Origin: Solirubrobacter deserti
GTDB lineage: Bacteria; Actinomycetota; Thermoleophilia; Solirubrobacterales; Solirubrobacteraceae
Length of the DNA stretch: 64,000 nt
Direction: 5' to 3'
NCBI RefSeq assembly: GCF_003344625.1
Contig: NZ_QPKJ02000007.1
Coordinates: 310,001 to 374,000, forward strand
The position numbers and the translations under genes are program-made. Positions 15,039 through 22,147 of the stretch are shown piece by piece. The notes beneath the pieces were generated by a model that saw nothing but the letters and a program-made list of their open reading frames with translations, was not told where the DNA came from and did not search any database. Position 1 is the stretch's first letter, and the number at the start of each line of letters is the position of its first letter.

Positions 15039-16618
15039 CCGACGATCCCTACCGGATGTACATCGTCATCCGGCGCGGCGCGTTCACGTCGTTGAGCGAG
15101 GGTGGACGGATGGTGGGGCTCGCGGCCGTGCGGGCGACCAAGCAGTTCGAGCTGCCGGACGAGTGGCGGCGGCGGGCGGGGAAGGTCGTGCTGCGGGCGC
15201 GCCAGCCTTCGCAGTTCGCGCGGCTGCTGGAAGAGCCGCACGCGAGCGGTGGGGACGGCGTGATCGCGCTGCCGCCGCGGCGGCGTTCGGAGCGCTCGGA
15301 GACGCTGACCAAGATCCAGGCGATGTCGACCGAGCTCGACCCGCCGCCGTCCAGCTCGTCCGCGCCCGTCGTCTACGCCATCAACCCGGATGTCCACATG
15401 AGCACGGGCAAGACGCTCGCCCAGATCGCGCACGCCGCGGTGATGGCGGACGCGCTCGGCCTCGACGTGAGCCGCGCGCGGGTGATCGTCCCGGAACGCT
15501 GGGACGCGATGGACAACTGCGTCGCCGAGGTGCGCGACGCGGGCCTGACGGAGGTCCCGCCGGGAACCGTGACCGTGCGCGTCCTAAAGTCACCGCCGAT
15601 GCGCGCCTTCGCCTCCGACAACTACGCCCCGATCCTCCCCGAAGCGCTGGAGGCCATCGCGGCGGCCAACACCGGGCACGCCGTCTCCTACGGGGCCGAC
15701 GAGTGGACCGACCAGCTGCGCGACCGGGCCGAGGACGTCTTCGGCACGCGCGACATCTATCCCGTCTTCAACGGCACGGGCGCGAACGTGGTCGGCCTGC
15801 GGGCGATGCTGCGGCCGTGGCAGGGCGTCGTGTGCGCCGAGACCGCGCACCTGAACGTGGATGAGGGCGGCGCGCCCGAGGTCATGGGCGCCATCAAGCT
15901 GCTCACGGTCGCCACACCCGACGGCAAGCTGACGCCGGAGCTCGTGGACACACGCGTGATCCGGATCGGCGATGAGCACTCGGTGCAGCCCGGCGTGGTC
16001 TCCGTGACCCAGTCGACCGAGCTCGGAACGCTCTACAGCGTCGACGAGCTGCGCGCGCTGGCCGATCACGCGCACGCGCACGGAATGCTGTTCCACATCG
16101 ACGGCTCGCGGCTGGCCAACGCGGCGGCGTCGCTGGACGTCTCCCTGCGCGAGGTGGTCGAGGGCGCGGACGTCGTCTCCTTCGGCGGGACGAAGATCGG
16201 CCTGCTCGCGGCGGAGGCGGTCGTCGTCCTGCACCCGGAGATCGCGCCTTCGCTGCTGTATCTGCGCAAGCAGTCGATGCAGCTGGCGTCGAAGATGCGC
16301 TTCATCTCGGCGCAGCTGCTCGCGCTGCTCGAGGGCGACCTGTGGCGCCGCTCGGCCGGCCACGCCAACGCGATGGCGGCCCGGCTCGCCGACGGCGTGC
16401 GCGAGGTGGTGCAGCTCACCCAGCCCGTCCAGGCCAACGGCGTGTTCGCGATCCTGCCGCCGGGCGCGGCGGAGGAGCTCCAGCGCGAGTTCAAGTTCTA
16501 CGTCTGGAACGAGCACACCGGCGAGGTGCGCTGGATGTGCTCCTGGGACACGACCGAGGAGGACGTCGACGCGTTCGTCGCCGCGGTCAAGAACGTCGTC
16601 GGCGCCGCGGTGCAGTGA
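15035..16618 (+). CDS. in-frame fusion: peptidyl-tRNA hydrolase 2 (PTH2-like) plus low-specificity L-threonine aldolase
   Basis: One uninterrupted 527-codon frame. Residues 1-188 are a complete actinobacterial PTH2-type protein: DPYRMYIVIRRGAF, LPPRRRSERSE, then MSTGKTLAQIAHAA and DAGLTEVPPGTVTV. Residues 189-527 are a complete PLP-dependent threonine aldolase/beta-eliminating lyase starting MRAFASDNYAPILP, with HIDGSRLANA and the PLP lysine in SFGGTKIG. No stop separates them; the linker is essentially zero. The second part could also be started separately at ATG 15600. GTG start overlaps the upstream stop, and the downstream NrtR-like GTG overlaps this stop. A mixed role in translation quality control and amino-acid breakdown would be unusual. 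Confidence 0.82.
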   Translation: MTDDPYRMYIVIRRGAFTSLSEGGRMVGLAAVRATKQFELPDEWRRRAGKVVLRARQPSQFARLLEEPHASGGDGVIALPPRRRSERSETLTKIQAMSTELDPPPSSSSAPVVYAINPDVHMSTGKTLAQIAHAAVMADALGLDVSRARVIVPERWDAMDNCVAEVRDAGLTEVPPGTVTVRVLKSPPMRAFASDNYAPILPEALEAIAAANTGHAVSYGADEWTDQLRDRAEDVFGTRDIYPVFNGTGANVVGLRAMLRPWQGVVCAETAHLNVDEGGAPEVMGAIKLLTVATPDGKLTPELVDTRVIRIGDEHSVQPGVVSVTQSTELGTLYSVDELRALADHAHAHGMLFHIDGSRLANAAASLDVSLREVVEGADVVSFGGTKIGLLAAEAVVVLHPEIAPSLLYLRKQSMQLASKMRFISAQLLALLEGDLWRRSAGHANAMAARLADGVREVVQLTQPVQANGVFAILPPGAAEELQREFKFYVWNEHTGEVRWMCSWDTTEEDVDAFVAAVKNVVGAAVQ

Positions 16619-17274
16619 AGGCCACGAACACCGCGGGCTACGAGGCGCCGATCGGCCTGACCGCCGATCCCGTGGTGTTCACGCTGCTCGACGGGCGCCT
16701 GTGCGTGCTGCTCGCGCGCCGGCTGGAGGAGCCGCAGCGCGGGCTTTTCTCGCTCCCGGGCGGGTTCGTGGGCGCGAGCGAGAGCCCCAGCGAGACCGCC
16801 GAGCGCAAGCTGCGCGAGAAGACCGGCGTCGGGAGCGTGCACCTGGAGCAGCTGCGCACGTACGCCGATCCGTCGCGCGACCCGCGCGGCTGGCTGCCGT
16901 CGATCGCCTACATGGCCCTGGTGCGACCCGAGACGCTGCCGGAGGACGGGCCGGCGGAGCGCGAAGCGTCCTGGCATCCCGTCGACCGGCTGCCGGAGCT
17001 GGCGCTCGACCACGCGACGATCGTCGACGATGGCATCTGGCGCCTGCACGCGCGCGTCGCCGACAAGGTCTGGTTCGTGCGCAAGGCGCTCGCGCTGCTC
17101 CCGGAGCCGTTCACCCTCAAGCAGGCGCAGCTGCTGTACGAGGCGCTGCGCGGGGAAGTGGTGGACGCGGCGAACTTCCGCCGCGACATGCGCGCCACCG
17201 GGCTGCTCGAGGACACGGGCTCCCAGCGCTCGGAAGGGCCGGGGCGGCCCGGCCGGCTCTACCGCCGCGTGTAG
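16615..17274 (+). CDS. NrtR-like regulator (degenerate Nudix domain plus winged helix)
   Basis: A 219-residue protein. The N-terminal Nudix domain has LPGGFVGASESPSETAERKL but the catalytic REUxEE core reads RKLREKTG, with acidic residues replaced by Lys, so hydrolysis is probably lost. This is typical of NrtR, which senses ADP-ribose and represses NAD-metabolism genes. The C-terminal 80 residues (EPFTLKQAQLLYEALRG, NFRRDMRATGLLEDTG) form the winged-helix DNA-binding part. GTG start overlaps the stop of the fusion gene (GTGA). No NAD biosynthesis gene is in the window, so its target may be its own operon. Confidence 0.83.
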   Translation: MKATNTAGYEAPIGLTADPVVFTLLDGRLCVLLARRLEEPQRGLFSLPGGFVGASESPSETAERKLREKTGVGSVHLEQLRTYADPSRDPRGWLPSIAYMALVRPETLPEDGPAEREASWHPVDRLPELALDHATIVDDGIWRLHARVADKVWFVRKALALLPEPFTLKQAQLLYEALRGEVVDAANFRRDMRATGLLEDTGSQRSEGPGRPGRLYRRV

Positions 17275-17358
17275 ACGGCGCGCGCCAAGGTCCCGCCAAG
17301 GATGCGGCAAGCCCGCGCGGCTTTGCTTGCGCGGCACCCGAGCCAAGGATGTCCTCCC

Positions 17359-18984
17359 GTGTCCATTGCCAGTCGTCTCGCCCTGATATTGATCGCTGTG
17401 TTCGCCGCGACCGCCTCCCCGGCGTTCGCGGGCGGCACCCTGCAGGTGGACATCTCCGGAGCGGGTGAGGTCACCGGGTCGGGGGGCATCGCCTGCGAGC
17501 GTGCGCCGGGCGGCCAGGCTCCGAAGGGCACGTGCTCAGGCGCCTACCAGGGCACGCTGCAGTGCACGACCGGCCCGCGGCCGACGTGCAAGGAGATCCC
17601 GGCGATCGTCGAGCTGACCGCGCACGGCACGGCGAACGGCTTCATCTTCGACGGCTGGTCCGGCGCCTGCTCCAACCAGGAGGTCACGTGCACGCTGTCG
17701 ATGACCCGGAGCTTCGACGTGACCGCGGTCTTCAAGGACATCCAGGACCCGGGGATCACGTTCGGAGGGGTCACTCCGACCGTACGCGGCGCCGTCACGC
17801 TGCAGTCGACGGCGACCGACAACGGCGGGGTGGCCCGGGTCGACTTCACCCTCGGCGGCGTGACGATCAGCGACCCGGTCGCGCCGTACTCCGCCACCTT
17901 CAACACCGCGGCGCTCAAGGACGGGACCGTGACCGCCGTCGCCACCGCGGTCGACACCGCCGGCCGGACCAAGACCTCGCCCGCCGTGAACACCGTGATC
18001 GACAACGCCGCCCCGTCCGTCACCGTCGGCGGCCCGAACGGTGCCGTGTTCCGCTCCGGTGGCACGCAGTCCTGGACGATCCAGTCGTCCGACGCGACCA
18101 CCGGCGTCGCCTCCGTGGCCTGCAGCGTCGTCCCGGCCGGCGCGCCGGCCGCCTTCTCGAGCTGCAGCGCCGCCGGCGCCCACAGCGTGTCCGGCAAGCC
18201 ACACGGCGCCTACGTGTTCACCGCGCGCGTGACCGACAAGGCGGGCAACGTGACCGACGTGGCCCGCGCGTTCGCGATCGACGAGGTCGCGCCCAAGACG
18301 GCGGTGAGCGCCGGCGTCGCCGACGGCGCCACGACCTCCGACACGGCGCTGACGTGGGCGTTCGGCGCAGACGAGCCCAACGCGGCGTTCGCCTGCCGCG
18401 TGTACCCGGCGGCGCTGACCCCGGGCGCGTTCGCCCCGTGCTCGGCGGCCGGCGCCCACACCGCCGCGGGCTTCTCCCCGGGCGTCTACACGTTCGAGGT
18501 CCAGGCGACCGACGCGGCCGGCAACGTCGAGACCGCCCCGGTCAAGCGCACGTTCACGGTCGTCCCCGCGCCCGCGCCCGCGGCTCCGCCCGCCGGTCCC
18601 GCCGGCCCGTCCGGCCCCACGGGCTCGACCATCCCGGGCCTGAACGCCACCGGCAAGTCGGCGCCGCAGATCAACGTCACGTTGACCTTCACCTTCAGCA
18701 ACTCGACCAAGAAGCAGACCAAGCTCACCTCGCTGGTCCTCAAGGGCGTCCCGGACGGCGCGACCGTCTCCACCAAGGGGTTCAAGAAGACCAACGCCTC
18801 CGGCACCGTCTCCCTCAAGAAGCTCCTCAAGAAGCCGTTCAAGGCCGGCTCGACGATCGTCGTCACCGTCTCCAAGCCCGGCATGGGCACCGCGATCAAG
18901 ACGCTCAAGATCCTCCCGCGCAAGACCCCGGTCGTCACGACCCAGTGCCAGGCGCCGGGCGCGGCCAAGCCGGTGCCCTGTTAA
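17359..18984 (+). CDS. secreted Ig-like repeat protein with conserved C-terminal module
   Basis: About 541 residues with a signal peptide (MSIASRLAL to PAFAGG). The N-terminal domain is Cys-rich (GACSNQEVTCTLSMTRSFDVTAVF, like a secreted adhesin repeat); then come Ig-like domains with VARVDFTLGG, ATAVDTAGRT and two copies of the type FxCRVxPAxLTPGAFxPCSAAGAHT, a Pro-rich linker and the C-terminal module (GVPDGATVSTKGF, KPGMGTAIKTLKI, QCQAPGAAK and a terminal Cys). Likely a cell-surface or matrix protein. GTG start chosen for the signal peptide. The 80-base leader carries the repeat GCCAAGGATG twice. Confidence 0.75.
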   Translation: MSIASRLALILIAVFAATASPAFAGGTLQVDISGAGEVTGSGGIACERAPGGQAPKGTCSGAYQGTLQCTTGPRPTCKEIPAIVELTAHGTANGFIFDGWSGACSNQEVTCTLSMTRSFDVTAVFKDIQDPGITFGGVTPTVRGAVTLQSTATDNGGVARVDFTLGGVTISDPVAPYSATFNTAALKDGTVTAVATAVDTAGRTKTSPAVNTVIDNAAPSVTVGGPNGAVFRSGGTQSWTIQSSDATTGVASVACSVVPAGAPAAFSSCSAAGAHSVSGKPHGAYVFTARVTDKAGNVTDVARAFAIDEVAPKTAVSAGVADGATTSDTALTWAFGADEPNAAFACRVYPAALTPGAFAPCSAAGAHTAAGFSPGVYTFEVQATDAAGNVETAPVKRTFTVVPAPAPAAPPAGPAGPSGPTGSTIPGLNATGKSAPQINVTLTFTFSNSTKKQTKLTSLVLKGVPDGATVSTKGFKKTNASGTVSLKKLLKKPFKAGSTIVVTVSKPGMGTAIKTLKILPRKTPVVTTQCQAPGAAKPVPC

Positions 18985-18992
18985 CGGAATCC

Positions 18993-19020
18993 GGCGGCGC
19001 AGCATCTAAGCTGCGCCGCC
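18993..19020 (+). terminator. strong hairpin, probable terminator
   Basis: A perfect 11-base-pair inverted repeat, GGCGGCGCAGC with GCTGCGCCGCC, around the loop ATCTAA. It begins nine bases after the stop of the secreted Ig-like gene and ends two bases before tRNA-Arg. No T-run follows, as is common for terminators in GC-rich actinobacteria. It would isolate the tRNA from upstream transcription. Confidence 0.65.
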
Positions 19021-19022
19021 AG

Positions 19023-19096
19023 GCCCCTGTAGCTCAGCTGGATAGAGCAGCGGACTTCTAATCCGCAGGTCGTTGGTTCGAATCCAACCGGGGGCG
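19023..19096 (+). tRNA. tRNA-Arg(TCT)
   Basis: Acceptor stem GCCCCTG pairs with CGGGGGC (one T-G pair), the D arm has AGCTCAGCTGGATAGAGC, anticodon stem GCGGA/TCCGC encloses CTTCTAA (anticodon TCT), and the T arm is GTTGG-TTCGAAT-CCAAC. Discriminator G; CCA not encoded. The DNA downstream is rich in gene fragments, as often seen at tRNA-associated insertion sites, but I found no copy of the tRNA 3' end that would mark an att site. Confidence 0.97.
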
Positions 19097-19202
19097 CTTC
19101 GGATTCGCCGTCGGTCCGGCGCGGTTTGCATCGCCAGGGGGCTCCGGTGGCTCGCGTCCGGGATGCCGAGGAGCGCGGCTGCGAACGACCGTATGGCCTT
19201 CT

Positions 19203-19296
19203 CAGGACCGCGCGCTGGTCACGCGGCACGCGCTGCTCGCGCGGCTCGCGGGCTCGGGCGCGCACGTGACGCTCGTCTCGGCGCCCGCGGGCAGCG
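19203..19296 (+). pseudogene. fragment of a LuxR/MalT-type regulator, N-terminal end of the ATPase domain
   Basis: In one frame the sequence reads [15 protein letters not shown] then [10 protein letters not shown], which matches the start of MalT/LuxR ATPases just before their Walker A (normally APAGSGKTTL). At this point the match stops, and the next bases belong in another frame to an alpha/beta hydrolase fragment. The break falls inside the P-loop, so no function is possible. It looks like a deletion join rather than a gene. Confidence 0.6.
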
Positions 19297-19298
19297 CG

Positions 19299-19477
19299 AG
19301 GAGATCACGGCCTCGCCGCTGCGCGCCAGGACCGAGCAGCTCGCCGGGCTCCCGCCGGCCCTGGTCATCACCGCCGGGGCCGACGTCTTGCGCGACGAGG
19401 GCGAGGCCTACGCCAACCAGCTCCGCCAAGCCGGCGTCCCGGTCGTCGCCACGCGCGACGAAACGGTGGCGTGGTGA
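19299..19477 (+). pseudogene. fragment of an alpha/beta hydrolase (hormone-sensitive-lipase type), C-terminal part
   Basis: The frame reads [34 protein letters not shown] and LRQAGVPVV, which match the C-terminal lobe of acetyl-hydrolase/esterase proteins including the catalytic Asp (usually EFDPLRDE). It ends DETVAW-stop exactly where the catalytic His (usual VHGF) should follow, and the N-terminal lobe with the HGGG and GDSAGG motifs is absent. A dead remnant joined to the LuxR fragment. Confidence 0.65.
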
Positions 19478-19518
19478 TTGCAAGGGCATCTGATACCGGT
19501 TGACAGCTCTCGCGCGCG

Positions 19519-20598
19519 GTGAGAGGTTCCGCGCACGCGGATGGTCCGCAGCTACGGCGCAACCACGCGGTCGTGGCGGCGGCTCCGAGGTGTGTCTCAG
19601 TCGCGCAAGGCGCTCAGTCGATCAACGCGACGCCAGCACGCCAGATCCACAACGCGCTTCTGTACGCCGCTGACGTGACGTTCGACGGCGAGGTGACGCT
19701 CGCCGATGCCAGTCGCTCGGATTTCGCCGGCGCGGTCGTCGCCGCGGCCGATCGAGGCGGCGACGGACGCGTCTCGCACAGCGAGCTCCGGCGGTTCGTC
19801 GAGCACGCGGCTGGACGTGACCGGACGACGTCCAGTCGCGAACTGCGGACGATGCTGGACCAGCTGGGGGTTGGCCCGCGCCCACCTCGGCCCACGAGCA
19901 CCCGAGGGCGTGCGTCACGCGGTGACGGCGCTCAGATATGCCGCCGACCGCACGTTCGACGGAACGATCGACCGGCGCGACGCGCGCGGGTTCGCCTTCG
20001 CCGGCCGGCTGCTTGACGCCGCCGACCGACGGTCCGGCTCCCGCCACCGCGACGCCCGGCTATCGAGCCAGGAGTTGCACGCCTTCGTCGGCCGCTACGC
20101 CGGCAGCGACGGACGAGTCTCCAGCGGCGAGCTCAAGCGCATCGTGGCGCGACTCGGTGGGTGGCCGGCGAGTCGCCCGGGGGGCCTGACCGCGCCTGCT
20201 CCGCCTCCCTTCGTGCCTGCTCCTCCCGCGCCCCCCGCGCCGGCTCCGCCGCCACCGCCACTGCCCCATCGCCACAGCCGCCCCCGCTGCCGCTTCCCGA
20301 AGCGTACTTTTCCGCCGTGGCGAGCTTTCACTTCGCCCGGCTCGACCAGAACGCTGACGAACTGGTCGACTCGCGCGACGGACAGAGCACCGTGGACGCG
20401 CTCGCGCGCATGGGCACGACGTCGATGGTGTTTGAGGAGATGATCAGGTTCGTGATGCGCTACGACGCCGACAACAGCTTCGGTCTCAACCAGGCCGAAC
20501 GAGCAGCGGTCCAGGTGGCGATCTGGGGCACCGGTCCCGTGCCGGCACCGCTTGGCATTGTCTCGCTTCGGCTGCAGTCGGCTGCTCTCAGCTCCTGA
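19519..20598 (+). pseudogene. EF-hand-like repeat protein broken by two compensating frameshifts
   Basis: Three related units of about 70 residues can be traced in alternating frames. Unit 1 (frame of 19519): ALLYAADVTFDGEVTLAD and DRGGDGRVSHSELRRF. Unit 2 (frame of 19706, to about 20210): ALRYAADRTFDGTIDRRD and GSDGRVSSGELKRIV. A Pro-rich linker follows, then unit 3 (back in the first frame): FARLDQNADELVDSRD and YDADNSFGLNQAERAAV. The DxDxDG-like loops point to EF-hand calcium sites. The shifts fall at about 19880-19920 and about 20215-20290. Either a decayed gene or a sequence with two indel errors. Its 3' end overlaps the converging MTHFR-like gene by about ten bases. Confidence 0.6.
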
Positions 20599-21508
20599 GC
20601 TGCGCTCGGAGCGCTTCGGCGAGGCGCACTGACGCTTCGATCTCCACGCGACGGATCGAGACGCTCTCGACGTTGATGCCGAACGGAACGTCGAGCGCGC
20701 GGCAGAACGCAATCAGCTCGGTGGCGGTCGCCAGCGCCTGCTGGTAGGACGCTTCGAGCGGGTCGGCGGCGTGTCGGAGGTCGTTCTCGATCCACCGCGG
20801 GACGTCGACGCCGAGCCACCGCAGGAAGGCCAGCGTCTTCATCGATCCGCACACCGAGAACGTGAAGACGAGCGGGACCCGCGGCACGCCGCGCGACCGA
20901 CACTCATAGTGATAGTCGGAGACGAAGCTCTTCGCGGCGTTCAAGTCGTAGACGACCTGCGTGACGAAGAACCGGCAACCCGACTCCTGTTTGGCCAGCA
21001 GGCGCAGATGCTCGTCCTCGCGCCGGCTGTGGCGCTCAGGGATCGCGACGCCGCCCAGCGTGAGCGCCGCGTTGGCCTCCCGGCGCAGCGCCTGGGCGTC
21101 GGCGAGCGACATTCGAGTGGCCGCGGCGCTCGACGCCGCTCCGACCAGGACCGTCATGACCCGGGCGGGATCCTGCGCCGTCAGCCACCCCCGCAGCTCC
21201 TCGGGCGCGTACTTGCCCACCGCGCGATACACGATCACCGGCGTCGGCCACGCGTCGAGGTGATCGGCGAGGTAGTCGGCGGGATCCAACGTGGGCATGA
21301 ACGGGAACGGGCGCTCGGCCGGGTTGCGCTCCGCCTCGTCGGCGATGTCGTAGAGGATCAGGCCGTCGAGGCCGAGCGGACGCAGACGGGCGGTGGTCAC
21401 GTCGGCGATCTCGCGCACCTGCCCGGGTTCCGTCGCCAGCCGCGGGGGCGTGAGGGCGAACAGCAGGAACTCGCCGTGACCGGTCTCGATGCGGCGGATG
21501 AGATTCAC
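20588..21508 (-). CDS. methylenetetrahydrofolate reductase-like protein
   Basis: A 306-residue member of the MTHFR TIM-barrel superfamily in a short actinobacterial form. It shows GLDGLILYDIADEAERNP, LGGVAIPERHSRREDEHLRLLAKQESGCRFFVTQVVYD and a C-terminal PLVFTFSVCGSMKTLAFLRWLGVDVP. The equivalent of the FAD/folate-binding surface is recognisable, but the N-terminal catalytic Glu motif is not obvious, so it may use another substrate or serve methionine synthesis differently. ATG start at MNLIRRIETG. It lies alone in the decay zone and is apparently intact. Confidence 0.8.
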   Translation of the reverse strand: MNLIRRIETGHGEFLLFALTPPRLATEPGQVREIADVTTARLRPLGLDGLILYDIADEAERNPAERPFPFMPTLDPADYLADHLDAWPTPVIVYRAVGKYAPEELRGWLTAQDPARVMTVLVGAASSAAATRMSLADAQALRREANAALTLGGVAIPERHSRREDEHLRLLAKQESGCRFFVTQVVYDLNAAKSFVSDYHYECRSRGVPRVPLVFTFSVCGSMKTLAFLRWLGVDVPRWIENDLRHAADPLEASYQQALATATELIAFCRALDVPFGINVESVSIRRVEIEASVRLAEALRAQLRS

Positions 21509-21626
21509 GGGCGGAACCGTACCGGCGGGTCAGGGACCGCGACCACGCCCGTGGAGTCGAGCTTTGAGCGCGAACCCAGCCCGGCACCGACGTCCTCGGA
21601 CGTCCACACCTTGGTGCCTGACGGCG

Positions 21627-21836
21627 CTACTTCGCAGTACGGACGGTTTCTGCGGCCGGCGCGCCCGGGGTGTCTGTGGGCGCAGACGGGGCATCACCGC
21701 CCGCCTCCGCCCTCTCTCGCTCGTCGATCAGCTCGGGAAGCAGGTACCAGAGCTCGTTGCCGCGACCTGTCTCCGCCACTTCCGCGGGAAGTCTGTCGCG
21801 ATAGGCCTTGCGGATCGGCGCGCTTGGGCCGGTCAC
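21627..21836 (-). CDS. small hypothetical protein
   Basis: A 69-residue hydrophilic protein (IRKAYRDRLPAEVAE, GNELWYLLPELIDERERA, then an Ala/Pro/Thr-rich tail). GTG start overlapping the stop of the gene just upstream (GTGA), which is the main reason to believe the pair is real. No recognised family. Confidence 0.45.
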   Translation of the reverse strand: MTGPSAPIRKAYRDRLPAEVAETGRGNELWYLLPELIDERERAEAGGDAPSAPTDTPGAPAAETVRTAK

Positions 21837-22081
21837 GAGCGCAGGTTGGCAGCATCATGGGTCTCGGGGTGGTCGTGGCGTCCGCGGCGCCATGGGCGCT
21901 TGGAACCATCGCTCTGAGCGGCGGCGGGGCGGGCGATGAAGATCCCGAGGAGGGCCGCGAAAGCCGCGGCCACGATGCCACCGAGAGCGGTGGCGACGAA
22001 TCGAACCTCCGCTTGTCCAGCGCGCTCAGGGTTGAGCGACCGTTGTACGCGGATGCTCTCAGCCGGGCCGCGGCGTGTCAC
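21833..22081 (-). CDS. small hypothetical membrane protein
   Basis: An 82-residue protein with one transmembrane segment (FVATALGGIVAAAFAALLGIF, about residues 28-48) followed by a basic, His-rich tail. GTG start. Its stop overlaps the GTG of the next small gene, suggesting a two-gene unit. No family recognised. The 118 bases on from the pair (21509-21626) and the 147 bases between this gene and ridA show no further gene of their own. Confidence 0.45.
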   Translation of the reverse strand: MTRRGPAESIRVQRSLNPERAGQAEVRFVATALGGIVAAAFAALLGIFIARPAAAQSDGSKRPWRRGRHDHPETHDAANLRS

Positions 22082-22147
22082 TCCGCGCGTGACGCGCGTC
22101 CTGTTCCTCGCCGTCGATCTCCCCCGGCCGGAGGTCGCGACCCACGA

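Noticed and set aside
17275..17358. c-di-GMP riboswitch before the secreted Ig-like gene (GGCAAGCC ... GGCTTTGC)
   Set aside because: The second conserved strand GCAAAGCC and the distal stem are absent on both strands; kept only as an unexplained structured leader.
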